From Salipiger thiooxidans (lineage in GTDB: Bacteria > Pseudomonadota > Alphaproteobacteria > Rhodobacterales > Rhodobacteraceae), in contig NZ_FNAV01000003.1 in NCBI RefSeq assembly GCF_900102075.1, positions 186,001-250,000 of the forward strand: DNA of 64,000 nt. Reading direction: 5' to 3'. Both the position numbers and the translations under genes were made by a program. Positions within the stretch are counted from its first letter, which is position 1. Each line of letters begins with the position of its first letter. The notes under the pieces are model-generated. The model was not told where the DNA came from, did not search any database, and saw only the letters and a program-made list of their open reading frames with translations. Of this stretch, positions 48,541-57,632 are shown piece by piece.

Positions 48541-51471
48541 ATGCTGAGCCAACTCACAGGCTTTCTGAGCCACGCGCTTGTCGCGAAGGACAAGGAGAAC
48601 GGTGCCGCCGAGCGCGGCTGCGAGATGCCCTTCGACGAGGTCTTTCGAAGCGTCCGCAATGAGTCGCGCTCCTCGGGCGATGACAGTTTGCCTGAGGCCG
48701 ATGCTGAGCCGCGGCTTGAAGAGGTATCTGCCTCAGATCCTTCTTCCGCGGAGGCTATAGAGGTCGGGCGGAATGAGGCGTTCGCTGAAGAGGAGGATGT
48801 CGAAGATCTGCCTGGTTTGCCCGACCACGATGACAGTCAGGAAGCGCAAAGTGGCGCGACATTTCCAGGGAAGCAGGATGGTCCGGCACATCGGGACGGC
48901 GAACTGGGTGCCGGACTTGTCGCCAAGCACGACAATGCATTGACCATGTTCACAACCAGACGTTCGATAGCCCCAACTAACGCAGTCGCAACGGAGGTTT
49001 CGGCCCGTGGCGCGGCGGCCTCGATGGGGGGTGTACAGCCCGCGCATGTGGCCGCCCCTATCTCCGCGGACGTGCCGCATATCCAAAGGATAGAACGCAG
49101 CACCAGGTCGGAGCAGGCGGACACGCCTCGAATGCCCTCGTACCTTCAAGGCCAGGAGCTGGCAGGCAAAGACAGAGACCCATTCGCCGTCGCGCGACCA
49201 GGCCCTGCGCCGCAAGCCGATTCAGCACCTCAGAAAACCAGAGCTGAATTTCGATCAGTCGCGTCCGGCACGCTTGTCCGCTCCAAAGCGGAAAAACCGT
49301 CAGAAAATGAAGCGTCTATGCCGACCGGTCGAACGCAAGACCAGGAGTCTCCTTCAGCGTCACGCTTGGCCGAAACCCACCCACAGAAAAGTGTCAGTGG
49401 CGGCGAACCTCGAAGAATGAGGCTTGCACATCAAAGGGTTGATAGACCAAGCACTTCGTTTCAGGTTCCTTCCACCTCACGGAACCAAGTCGACATCTTC
49501 GAACCCAAGAGCGCGGTGCGCACTGTGATCCTGGGTGACGTGGAAGGGACCGGAACGAATGTCGCCATGCCATACCCGCGCGGGGAGCTCACGACCGAAC
49601 CTCCGGCGAGTCGCTTGGAAACGAACTTGCGTTCGGGTTTAGACGTGTCCCTGGCAAGACCAGGACACACCGCAGTCCGGGCACGTGGCGAAGTGCGCTT
49701 TTCGGCCGAGACTAGCCAAGTGCGTGACGGCAGAATTTCTTATGGGAGCCGGCTTGATGTTCCCATGCCGGCGCATGGCACTATCGAAGGCATCCCTGAC
49801 ACAGAGGTCTCGGCAACTCCTTCTGTCGATGGTGACGCCCCGAAAGCAAGACGGAACACAGAAAACGGCGCTCAATCAAAAACACTCGCAATGCCCTCTG
49901 TTTCGGCGGAAGCAGCTGGTCTCGCTGCAGATCGAACATCCAAGGAAGTTGGTGAGCAAGTTGAGGTCGCGTTCGGACTGCGCTCATCGGCACGCCGTCC
50001 AGCATCCCTTAGTGACTTGGGACATATCCACCCATCATCGCGTACCCCACAGTTTGAGCCAACGCCCGAACCAGCAAGGGCGCAGATCCTGTTCACAGGC
50101 GCTGCCCGCGAAGCAATGGCCCATCTGCCAGACACAAATAGCGCCGAACCTATCGCCGCCGAAACCCTAAGGAGCGCAAACAATTCCGGGCAGCAGCATG
50201 AGCCTTCCGCTGAAGTCGGCCATGTGGTCTCCGGAGAGGTGTCCGCTACGCGAAGCACGGTCCAAGGCCGTTCAGAAGCCAACAAAGACAATATCTTCGG
50301 AAAGCCGCCTGAGGGGAAGATGGCGACGGCGGAGGCCGGCGAAGATGCACCGAGCCTGGATCCAATCGGGAAGCTTGTACCACCTGAGACGCGACGGCTG
50401 CCAGACCCTCAACTGGCGAAGAGCCTCCCCTTTTCGGAAAATTCTCGTGAAAAAACCGTCCAGGTTCCGGGCGCTGGACAGGTACGATCCATAGACACCA
50501 TCTCAGACTCGACCTCTGAAGCGGCCCCGGAAACTGGTGCGGAGACACTCGCACACGGCATCGTCGGTGGTCGCATCGACAAGCGCGAGACCACACAAGT
50601 GCCAGCGCTTGTGTGGCAACGCTCATCGCTGGGCACCGCAGCACCACAAGCGTTGGGCCATCCTCGCGCGTATTCCGATGAGACTGTCCGGTTTTTCCGC
50701 CACCGGCCGGAGCAGACCACCGCGCGTTTAAGCGGCGCAAAGTTGCAGAGCCCCACGCCAGAGCCCGTGACGCAAACGCAAAGGCTACGCCGCGTAGAAA
50801 GCGGGATGCTGCGCGAGAATATGGACGAGGGGACCTCACCCCAGCAGATTGGGGGCAAGATTGTCTCCGCACAAGGTTTTCCGATCCGCTCGGATCTGCT
50901 TTCGCAGCGAACCCAGCCTACAGGATCAGTGCTCTCGCCTGTTTTGGATGACGGCGACCCCGAGCCGCTCGAGGCCGGCCTCGGTATGTTGTCGGGCGAG
51001 GCGCGTGCGTCCGGTTCGGCCTCGCAGGCTCCTGCCGGCACTGCGTTTCACCGCACGGAAACCGCAACTTCGGTGCTGAGGCAGGTGATTGAGGGGGTCA
51101 CGACCGCCCCCGACGCTGCCAATGATGTCATCGAGCTGCAACTCCGGCCGGAGGAACTTGGCCATTTGCGCTTCCGGATGATTCACGGAGAGCATGGGCT
51201 TCTGCTCAACATTTCGGCCGATCGACCGGAGACGCTCGACCTTCTGCGCCGTCATGTGGACCAATTGGCCCGGAGTCTATCGGACCTTGGTTACGGGGAC
51301 GCCAGCTTCAGCTTCGGCGAGGGTGGACAGAGCAATGGTCGAGGCGGTGAGGCCGGTAGAGGTATGGCGACCGATCATGCGGCGCCAATCGACAGATACC
51401 AGGACATCGAAACTCCGAGAATGACCGCACGCGGGGTTACCCCGTCCGACGGCCTCGACATCCGCATCTGA
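48541..51471 (+). CDS. fliK: Flagellar hook-length control protein FliK
   Basis: FliK measures the hook and switches the export gate. At 976 residues it is unusually long, since many are 400-700. Nearly all of it is low-complexity, polar and probably disordered. Only the last about 130 residues hold the conserved C-terminal domain: NDVIELQLRPEELGHLRFRMIHGEHGLLLNISADRPETLDLLRRHVDQLARSLSDLGYGDASFSF. The ATG at 48541 is preceded by CGGAG at the right distance; a GTG two codons earlier is less likely. Base composition looks less GC-rich than the neighbours from about 48.7 to 50.8 kb. flgD follows after eleven bases. Confidence 0.85.
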   Translation: MLSQLTGFLSHALVAKDKENGAAERGCEMPFDEVFRSVRNESRSSGDDSLPEADAEPRLEEVSASDPSSAEAIEVGRNEAFAEEEDVEDLPGLPDHDDSQEAQSGATFPGKQDGPAHRDGELGAGLVAKHDNALTMFTTRRSIAPTNAVATEVSARGAAASMGGVQPAHVAAPISADVPHIQRIERSTRSEQADTPRMPSYLQGQELAGKDRDPFAVARPGPAPQADSAPQKTRAEFRSVASGTLVRSKAEKPSENEASMPTGRTQDQESPSASRLAETHPQKSVSGGEPRRMRLAHQRVDRPSTSFQVPSTSRNQVDIFEPKSAVRTVILGDVEGTGTNVAMPYPRGELTTEPPASRLETNLRSGLDVSLARPGHTAVRARGEVRFSAETSQVRDGRISYGSRLDVPMPAHGTIEGIPDTEVSATPSVDGDAPKARRNTENGAQSKTLAMPSVSAEAAGLAADRTSKEVGEQVEVAFGLRSSARRPASLSDLGHIHPSSRTPQFEPTPEPARAQILFTGAAREAMAHLPDTNSAEPIAAETLRSANNSGQQHEPSAEVGHVVSGEVSATRSTVQGRSEANKDNIFGKPPEGKMATAEAGEDAPSLDPIGKLVPPETRRLPDPQLAKSLPFSENSREKTVQVPGAGQVRSIDTISDSTSEAAPETGAETLAHGIVGGRIDKRETTQVPALVWQRSSLGTAAPQALGHPRAYSDETVRFFRHRPEQTTARLSGAKLQSPTPEPVTQTQRLRRVESGMLRENMDEGTSPQQIGGKIVSAQGFPIRSDLLSQRTQPTGSVLSPVLDDGDPEPLEAGLGMLSGEARASGSASQAPAGTAFHRTETATSVLRQVIEGVTTAPDAANDVIELQLRPEELGHLRFRMIHGEHGLLLNISADRPETLDLLRRHVDQLARSLSDLGYGDASFSFGEGGQSNGRGGEAGRGMATDHAAPIDRYQDIETPRMTARGVTPSDGLDIRI

Positions 51472-51482
51472 GGAGGTAACCC

Positions 51483-52151
51483 ATGCAAACCGGATCTGTC
51501 GGGGCGGCGAACGCCTCAATCTCTTCCTCGAACACGGCGAGCACGAACAAGACTGTGCTCAGCTCCGATTTCGAGACGTTTCTCAAGATGCTCACCACGC
51601 AGATGCAGAACCAGGATCCGCTGAATCCGCTCGACACCACGGAGTACGCGACGCAGCTCGCGACCTTCTCCTCGGTCGAGCAGCAGGTGCTGACCAACGA
51701 CCTGCTCAAGGAACTGACCGGCGTCATCGGCGGCAACCAGTTCCAGCATCTTGCCGGCTGGATCGGGAAACAGGCGCTTTCAGACGCGCCGGTCTTCTAC
51801 GGTGGGGCGCCGATCGTGTTGCGGCCGGAGTATGCAAGCGGCGCGGATGGAGCGCGGCTGGTCGTGCGGAACTCCGGCGGGTCGGAGGTGCAGACCCTGA
51901 CCCTCGATATGTCTGATCCGGTGATCGCCTGGGTCGGCGTGGACGACCTCGGCGATCCCCTTCCCTCTGGTGTCTACAGCTTCCAGATCGAAAGCCTCTC
52001 GGGCAGCGGGGTGATCGGGAGATCCGACGCGCAGGTGTATAACCCGATCATCGAGGTGCGGCAGCAGAACGGTGAGGTGATGCTGACCCTCTCCGATGGG
52101 AGCGAGATCCGTGCCTCGGATGTGACCGCGCTGCGATCGGGCATCGCATGA
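51483..52151 (+). CDS. flgD: Flagellar hook assembly scaffold FlgD
   Basis: FlgD caps the growing hook. The 222-residue protein has the conserved N-terminus with DFETFLKMLTTQMQNQDPLNPLDTTEYATQLATFSSVEQQ (about residues 29-68), the strongest family marker, followed by a FlgD Ig-like/tudor part with VGVDDLGDPLPSGVYSFQI. A GAGGAGG ribosome binding site covers the end of fliK, so the pair is coupled. With flgE truncated nearby, FlgD may have no normal client in this locus. Confidence 0.93.
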   Translation: MQTGSVGAANASISSSNTASTNKTVLSSDFETFLKMLTTQMQNQDPLNPLDTTEYATQLATFSSVEQQVLTNDLLKELTGVIGGNQFQHLAGWIGKQALSDAPVFYGGAPIVLRPEYASGADGARLVVRNSGGSEVQTLTLDMSDPVIAWVGVDDLGDPLPSGVYSFQIESLSGSGVIGRSDAQVYNPIIEVRQQNGEVMLTLSDGSEIRASDVTALRSGIA

Positions 52152-52231
52152 CGCAAGCGACGCAGCGGCAGACCGGACGCGACCCTGCGTACCTTTGCGC
52201 GACGCCGCAAGCTTGGCCGAATGACGAGGGG

Positions 52232-53764
52232 TCAGTTCCAGTAATGCCAGCCGAAGACCAGCACCGCGCCCAGGACGGCGCCGGCAGCGCTCCAGCCGAT
52301 GCGGCCTGGCCAGGGATTGCGGCGTGCAGGCGCGTCGCCTTCGGACTGGCGGATCAGCGCGGCCTCGACCAACCCTGGCAGACGCGGCCCGAAACGGCCC
52401 AGAACACGGGTCGTCAGCACCAGATCGCGCAGAACGGCGCGCGGGCCGAGCGAGGTCTTGATGTAGTCCTCGACCACGGGTCGCGCGGTATGCCAGATGT
52501 TCATGTGCGGGTTCAGGGACCGTGCCACCCCCTCGACCACCACCATGGTTCGTTGCAGCAGGATCAGCTCGGTCCGGGTCTGCATGCCGAAGCGCTCGGT
52601 GACCTCGAACAGGTAGGAGAGCAGCCGCGCCATCGAGATCCGCGTGGCGTCCATGCCGAAGATCGGCTCGCCGACGGCGCGCAGGGCACGGGCGAATTCA
52701 TCGACGTCGCGGTCGGCGGGCACGTAGCCGGCCTCGAAATGTACCTCGGCGACACGCTTGTAATCGCGACGGATGAACCCGTAGAGAATCTCGGCGTAGA
52801 CCCGGCGAGTATATTCGTCGATGTGTCCCATGATGCCGAAATCATACGCGATGATGTCACCGTTGGGCGCCACCTTGAGGTTGCCCTGGTGCATGTCGGC
52901 GTGGAAGAAGCCGTCGCGCAGTGCATGGTTCAGGAAAAGCTGCAGCACCCGCTCGCTCAGTTCCACGCGGTCGTGGCCGGCGGCATCCAGCGCGGCATTG
53001 TCGCCGAGCGGCTCGCCCTCGGCCCAGCTCATGGTCATCACCCGGCGGCCGGACAGGCCCCAGACCACGGCGGGCAGCTGGAAGCCTGCGTCGCCCTCGG
53101 TATTGGCAGCGTATTCGCTGGCCGCAGCGGATTCGAGCCGCAGGTCGAGTTCGCCCATCACGACGCTCTCGAAATGCTTGATCACGTCGCGTGGGCGCAG
53201 CCGCCGTGAGGCAGGCGCCAGCGTCTCGATCATGTCGGCGGCGAAGTAGAAGGCATCGATGTCGGTGCGGAAGGCACGCTCGATTCCCGGACGCAGCACC
53301 TTGACCGCGACAGTCTCACCGGTGTCGGCGCGGCGCGCCTTGTGCACCTGCGCGATGGATGCGGCGGCCACGGGCTCGCTGAATTCGGAGAAGATCTCGG
53401 GCAGCGCCACGCTGAGCTCGGACTCGATCTGTGCACGGGCCTTCTCGACACCGAAGGGCGGAAGCTTGTCCTGCAGCACCCGGAGCTGGTTCGCGAGGTC
53501 CTGCCCCACCACGTCGGGCCGGGTCGAGAGGATCTGGCCGAACTTGATGTAGGCCGGCCCCAGCGCAGACAGCGCGCGGGTGGCGGGCGGCATCGACGGA
53601 TCGCCCTCGATTCCGAGCCACTTGAACGGCCAGACCAGCGTGCGGAAGGCCACGCGCACGGACTTTGGCGCGTCGAGCGCGTCGAGAACGACCCCCATGG
53701 CGCCCGTGCGTTCGAAGGTGGCGCCGGTGCGGATCAGGCGCCAGATGTTGTGCGGTCCACGCAT
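52232..53764 (-). CDS. ubiB: Ubiquinone biosynthesis protein kinase-like UbiB
   Basis: UbiB is an atypical kinase-like ATPase required for ubiquinone synthesis. The 510-residue protein contains the KxGQ motif (GPAYIKFGQILSTRPDVV), an A-rich loop (EPVAAASIAQVHKA), the invariant VKVLRPGIE lysine, and catalytic segments FFHADMHQGNL and YDFGIMG (DFG). A C-terminal hydrophobic tail (IGWSAAGAVLGAVLVFGWHYW) anchors it in the inner membrane. It lies three bases after ubiE, giving a ubiE-ubiB operon. Confidence 0.94.
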   Translation of the reverse strand: MRGPHNIWRLIRTGATFERTGAMGVVLDALDAPKSVRVAFRTLVWPFKWLGIEGDPSMPPATRALSALGPAYIKFGQILSTRPDVVGQDLANQLRVLQDKLPPFGVEKARAQIESELSVALPEIFSEFSEPVAAASIAQVHKARRADTGETVAVKVLRPGIERAFRTDIDAFYFAADMIETLAPASRRLRPRDVIKHFESVVMGELDLRLESAAASEYAANTEGDAGFQLPAVVWGLSGRRVMTMSWAEGEPLGDNAALDAAGHDRVELSERVLQLFLNHALRDGFFHADMHQGNLKVAPNGDIIAYDFGIMGHIDEYTRRVYAEILYGFIRRDYKRVAEVHFEAGYVPADRDVDEFARALRAVGEPIFGMDATRISMARLLSYLFEVTERFGMQTRTELILLQRTMVVVEGVARSLNPHMNIWHTARPVVEDYIKTSLGPRAVLRDLVLTTRVLGRFGPRLPGLVEAALIRQSEGDAPARRNPWPGRIGWSAAGAVLGAVLVFGWHYWN

Positions 53765-53767
53765 GAA

Positions 53768-54520
53768 TTACAGCTTCCAGCCCGAATGCAGGCAGGCGAT
53801 GCCCATCGACAGGTTGCGGTACTTGGCGTTTCCGAAGCCCGCCGTCCTCACCATGCCGAGGAAGGTCTCCTGGTCGGGGAACTTGCGGATCGACTCGACG
53901 AGGTACTGGTAGCTGTCGCGGTCGCCGGCGATGGCCTGCCCCATGCGGGGGATGATGTGGAACGAGTAGAGATCGTAGATCTTCTGCATCATGTCGTTGG
54001 GAATCTGGCTGAATTCGAGCACCATCAACCGGCCGCCGGGGCGAAGCACGCGGTAGGCCTCGTTCAGCGCCTCCTGCGGGCGGGTGACGTTCCGGATGCC
54101 GAAGGAGATGGTGTAGACGTCGAAGCTGTTGTCCGGGAAGGGCAGCGCCATGGCGTCGCCCACCACCCAGTCGAGTTCGTCGGCCTTGGCGGCGGCCTCG
54201 GCGCGCTTGCGGCCCTCGACCAGCATCGGCTCGGTCAGGTCGAGCACGGTGGCGTGGCCATGGCCCGCGCGCTTGAGGAAGCGGAACGAGATGTCGCCGG
54301 TGCCGCCCGCCACGTCGAGCAGCCGCTGCCCGGGCCGCGGCGCCAGCCAGTCCATCATCGCATCCTTCCAGATGCGGTGGATGCCCATCGACATGGCGTC
54401 GTTCATCACGTCGTATTTCGACGCCACCGACCCGAAGACGCCGCGCACCCGGCCTGCCTTCTCGCTTTCGGGGATATCGGTGAAACCGAAATGCGTGGTT
54501 TTCTGGGTGTTGTCGCTCAT
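53768..54520 (-). CDS. ubiE: Demethylmenaquinol/2-methoxy-6-polyprenyl-benzoquinol methyltransferase UbiE
   Basis: UbiE adds the C-methyl group in ubiquinone synthesis. The 250 residues show [18 protein letters not shown] (about 41-58), the SAM motif [15 protein letters not shown] (about 72-86) and the [10 protein letters not shown] and [15 protein letters not shown] blocks. I start it at the ATG at 54520 ([13 protein letters not shown]); the frame extends 24 codons further but overlaps the mutM promoter. It is divergent from mutM and lies upstream of ubiB. Confidence 0.95.
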   Translation of the reverse strand: MSDNTQKTTHFGFTDIPESEKAGRVRGVFGSVASKYDVMNDAMSMGIHRIWKDAMMDWLAPRPGQRLLDVAGGTGDISFRFLKRAGHGHATVLDLTEPMLVEGRKRAEAAAKADELDWVVGDAMALPFPDNSFDVYTISFGIRNVTRPQEALNEAYRVLRPGGRLMVLEFSQIPNDMMQKIYDLYSFHIIPRMGQAIAGDRDSYQYLVESIRKFPDQETFLGMVRTAGFGNAKYRNLSMGIACLHSGWKL

Positions 54521-54601
54521 GGGTCTTGCCGTCCTGTTGCTGCATCTCCTTATAGAGCGCGCGGCCCGCGCTGCAATGCGGCCCCGTGACAAGGAGTGAG
54601 A

Positions 54602-55453
54602 ATGCCCGAACTGCCCGAAGTCGAAACCGTGCGCCGCGGCCTCGCCCCCGTGATGGAGGGCAACACCATCGCGAAGGCCCTGGTCAACCGTCCCGACCTG
54701 CGCTGGCCTTTCCCCGAGCGCATGGCCGAGCGCCTCACCGGGGCCCGGGTCGAGCGGCTGCGGCGGCGGTCAAAGTACATTCTGGGCGATCTCGACAGCG
54801 GCGAGACCCTGCTCATCCACCTCGGCATGACCGGGCGGATGCTGGTCTCGGGCGATGCGCTGGGGCGGTTCGTGCACGACCACCCTGCTCCGGAAAAGCA
54901 CGATCACGTGGTGCTCGACCTGGCCGACGGCGCCCGCATCACCTTCAACGACCCGCGACGTTTCGGCGCGATGGACCTGATGCCCACGGCGACAGCCGAG
55001 CAGCATCCGCTGCTGGCGGCGCTGGGGCCGGAACCGCTGGGCAACGCGTTCAGCGAATCCCACCTCGTGGCGGCGCTTTCGGGGCGGACGATGCCGATCA
55101 AGTCGGCGCTGCTCGACCAGAAGATCGTCGCGGGGCTTGGCAATATCTACGTCTGCGAGGCGCTTTATCGCTGCGGGATTCATCCCGGACGTCGCGTCAG
55201 CAGACTTTCCGCGAAACGCATCGCCTCGCTCGTTCCGGTGATCCGGCAGGTTCTGGAGGAGGCCATCGCGGCGGGCGGCTCGAGCCTGCGCGATTTCCGC
55301 CAAGCCGATGGCGAGCTTGGATATTTTCAGCACAGCTTCGACGTCTACGGTCGCGAGGGCGCGCCCTGTCGAACGCCCGGATGCACGGAAACCGTCCACC
55401 GGATCGTGCAATCGGGGCGCTCGTCCTTCTACTGTCCGAGCTGCCAAAGATAG
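54602..55453 (+). CDS. mutM: Formamidopyrimidine-DNA glycosylase
   Basis: MutM excises 8-oxoguanine and formamidopyrimidines. The mature protein needs Pro at position 2, and the ATG at 54602 gives [14 protein letters not shown] with the catalytic P2 and E3, while a GTG two codons earlier would not. An AAGGAG site sits five bases before this ATG. The 283 residues include [16 protein letters not shown] (helix-two-turn-helix) and the zinc finger CRTPGC...CPSC at the end. The gene is divergent from ubiE. Confidence 0.96.
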   Translation: MPELPEVETVRRGLAPVMEGNTIAKALVNRPDLRWPFPERMAERLTGARVERLRRRSKYILGDLDSGETLLIHLGMTGRMLVSGDALGRFVHDHPAPEKHDHVVLDLADGARITFNDPRRFGAMDLMPTATAEQHPLLAALGPEPLGNAFSESHLVAALSGRTMPIKSALLDQKIVAGLGNIYVCEALYRCGIHPGRRVSRLSAKRIASLVPVIRQVLEEAIAAGGSSLRDFRQADGELGYFQHSFDVYGREGAPCRTPGCTETVHRIVQSGRSSFYCPSCQR

Positions 55454-55517
55454 CTTGATCGGTCCGGTCAAGCTGTTAAGGCTGCGTTTTGACGCTAACG
55501 GACGGGAGCCCGAAGTC

Positions 55518-56294
55518 ATGGCCTATGAGACGATCATCGTCGAAGTAGAGGACCACGTCGCAACCATCACCCTCAATCGCCCGGACGCCCTGAACGCCCT
55601 TAACAGCCATCTACTGTCAGAGCTGGCGCAGGCCCTCACCGAGGCGGACGCCAACGACAAGGTGCGCTGCATCATCTTGACCGGCTCGGCCAAGGCCTTT
55701 GCCGCAGGGGCCGACATCAAGGAGATGTCCGAGAAGAGCTTCGTCGACATGTTCCTCGGCGATTTCTTCCAGCCGACGGTCGATGCTGCCGCGAAGGTGC
55801 GCAAGCCGATCATCGCAGCGGTCAGCGGCTACGCGCTGGGCGGCGGCTGCGAGCTGGCGATGATGTGCGATTTCATCATCTGCGCCGACAACGCCAAGTT
55901 CGGCCAGCCCGAGATCAACCTCGGCGTGATCGCCGGCATCGGCGGCACCCAGCGCCTGACCCGCTACGTGGGCAAGTCCAAGTCGATGGACATGCACCTG
56001 ACGGGCCGGTTCATGGATGCGGAAGAAGCCGAGCGCGCCGGTCTGGTGAGCCGCGTCGTCCCCGCCAAGCAGCTGATGGACGAGGTGCGCACCGCGGCGG
56101 ACAAGATCGCCGAGAAGTCGATGATCGCCACCATCGCGGCCAAGCAGGCGGTCAACCGCGCCTACGAGACCACGCTGACCGAAGGTCTGCTGTTCGAGCG
56201 CCGCGTGTTCCACTCGCTCTTCGGCACCGAGGATCAGAAGGAAGGCATGGCAGCCTTCCAGGAAAAGCGCAGCGCGCAGTTCCGCGACCGCTGA
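55518..56294 (+). CDS. Enoyl-CoA hydratase
   Basis: A 258-residue crotonase-fold enzyme that hydrates trans-2-enoyl-CoA in fatty-acid breakdown. The oxyanion-hole segments are [17 protein letters not shown] and [23 protein letters not shown], and the second glutamate lies in [20 protein letters not shown], so both catalytic Glu residues are present. The ATG at 55518 follows GACGGGAGC. An opening upstream lies within mutM and is discarded. It is closed by a good terminator and lies one small gene away from rpsT, a common arrangement in this family. Confidence 0.92.
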   Translation: MAYETIIVEVEDHVATITLNRPDALNALNSHLLSELAQALTEADANDKVRCIILTGSAKAFAAGADIKEMSEKSFVDMFLGDFFQPTVDAAAKVRKPIIAAVSGYALGGGCELAMMCDFIICADNAKFGQPEINLGVIAGIGGTQRLTRYVGKSKSMDMHLTGRFMDAEEAERAGLVSRVVPAKQLMDEVRTAADKIAEKSMIATIAAKQAVNRAYETTLTEGLLFERRVFHSLFGTEDQKEGMAAFQEKRSAQFRDR

Positions 56295-56318
56295 TCGCGC
56301 AGGCGACACTGTTTTGAG

Positions 56319-56345
56319 CGGCCCGCCGGATCGGCGGGCCGTTTT
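56319..56345 (+). terminator. Terminator of the enoyl-CoA hydratase gene
   Basis: A perfect ten-base-pair stem CGGCCCGCCG / CGGCGGGCCG with a GAT loop is followed by TTTT. It starts 25 bases after the stop. Confidence 0.9.
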
Positions 56346-56409
56346 GCGTTTCCCGACCGGGATGTCGCGGGCCGTGAGCGGGCCCCGATCCGGCCGGGCT
56401 CAGGTCATG

Positions 56410-56592
56410 TCAGGATTGCAGGGCGCCGCGATGGCTGCGGATGGCCGCCTGAATGGCGCGCCAGTCGCGCGCCTGGGTGGCGTTTCCGCGCTCTTCGCTT
56501 TCGCGCACCTTCTGCGCGGCCTCGATCTCGGCTCGGTCGCCATGGGTGCGGTAGAGCGCCTGCGCGTACTCGGTGATCTGCATTGCGTCCAT
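56410..56592 (-). CDS. Small conserved hypothetical protein, 60 residues
   Basis: A short, hydrophilic, helical protein: MDAMQITEYAQALYRTHGDR, then AEIEAAQKVRESEERGNATQARDWRAIQAAIRSHRGALQS. A good GGGAGGAGT ribosome binding site stands six bases upstream of the ATG at 56592, which supports a real gene despite its size. I recall similar short proteins between enoyl-CoA hydratase and rpsT in other Rhodobacteraceae, but cannot verify it. No motif, signal peptide or membrane helix is seen, and I do not propose a function. Confidence 0.7.
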   Translation of the reverse strand: MDAMQITEYAQALYRTHGDRAEIEAAQKVRESEERGNATQARDWRAIQAAIRSHRGALQS

Positions 56593-56846
56593 CTCTGACT
56601 CCTCCCTTCAGTGAGAACACGCCCGCCGTGACGGGAGCCCGACTATAGGGAACTAAAAGCGATTCTGCGACCCATGGCGCGTTTCGGGCATTTGGGCTTT
56701 GCTTTTCCGCGATTTTGCTATAGGTGCCGCCGCTACATGCGCGTGATGCCCGCTTTGGCAAGAATCGGTCCCGACACAGAGTCCGGGTCAAGGCGGTATT
56801 GCGCACTCCAGATACCATAGACCCGAGACAGACAGGACAGATCATC

Positions 56847-57110
56847 ATGGCAAATTCGCCCCAGGCCAAAAAACGCGCCCGCCAGAACGAAAATCGGTTC
56901 GCGGTCAACAAGGCCCGCCGTTCGCGCATCCGCACCTTCCTCCGCAAAGTCGAGGAGGCCATCGCCTCCGGTGACAAGGACGCCGCAGTCGCCGCCCTGC
57001 GCGCCGCACAGCCCGAGCTGATGCGCGGCGTGACGAAGGGTGTCTTCCACAAGAACACCGCGTCGCGGAAGATCTCGCGCCTCGCATCGCGCGTCAAATC
57101 GCTCGGCTGA
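56847..57110 (+). CDS. rpsT: 30S ribosomal protein S20
   Basis: S20 is a helical, 16S-rRNA-binding protein of the small subunit. The 87-residue, very basic protein begins [39 protein letters not shown], the strongly conserved S20 N-terminus, and ends [20 protein letters not shown]. The ATG at 56847 is the family start; the frame is open 41 codons further upstream without similarity. It stands alone with a strong terminator before the long dnaA leader. Confidence 0.96.
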   Translation: MANSPQAKKRARQNENRFAVNKARRSRIRTFLRKVEEAIASGDKDAAVAALRAAQPELMRGVTKGVFHKNTASRKISRLASRVKSLG

Positions 57111-57142
57111 AAAGCCACACACTGCGAATATCTCTAAGGCGA

Positions 57143-57172
57143 AAGGCACCACAACCAGTGGTGCCTTTTTTC
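57143..57172 (+). terminator. Terminator of rpsT
   Basis: A perfect ten-base-pair stem AAGGCACCAC / GTGGTGCCTT with an AACCA loop is followed by a run of six T. It starts 33 bases after the rpsT stop. Confidence 0.93.
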
Positions 57173-57632
57173 GTTCCTTCACCCATTAATTGATCAAAGA
57201 GATTCTTTTTCGGTAAACTCCGGAGTCAAGTTTGAAGATCGGTTGCCGCTGTTCACGCCGAGTTGCTAATTTCAACAGGCGAGTCACATTGCTTGGGGGG
57301 ACAGGCAAGCGGATCAGCGCCACGCATTCCAGTGGCGTTTGAAGCCGCGTCTTCGGCAGTCTGCTGTCACAGCTGTCGGAACAGGGCGCAAGCCCTGCCA
57401 GTCCGAACATATACAAAGCGCGGAAAGCGCCAGCCAGGCCACCTTTGCACAGGGGAGCAAGGGCGGTAGCGGCGTTGTTTCCGGTCAGGGGTGCGTGTCA
57501 CCCCAGCCCATGCTTCCACGGCATGGGGCAGCCGAGTATTGTCAAGCGACGTGCTTCGCGGGGCGCCACGCGCAGGGCGCCCCGGGACGACGAGTCGAGC
57601 ACATGGCAAGAAGCTTTCGGAGCGGGGACAGA
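57173..57632 (+). promoter_or_regulatory. Gene-free dnaA upstream region with strong hairpin
   Basis: These 460 bases hold no convincing gene. An open frame runs through the right part in phase with dnaA but is Cys- and Gly-rich and does not resemble DnaA. A stable hairpin, CGGGGCGCC (57559-57567) / GGCGCCCCG (57576-57584), lies about 50 bases before the start, and weaker ones are near 57320 (CGCCAC / GTGGCG). I see no perfect DnaA box here (TTTGCACAG at about 57443 is only a near-match). It must contain the dnaA promoter, and perhaps a long structured leader. Confidence 0.45.

Noticed and set aside
57437-57452. DnaA box upstream of dnaA (TTTGCACAG)
   Set aside because: It differs from TTWTNCACA at defined positions, is solitary, and lacks an adjacent AT-rich element, so I did not call an origin there.
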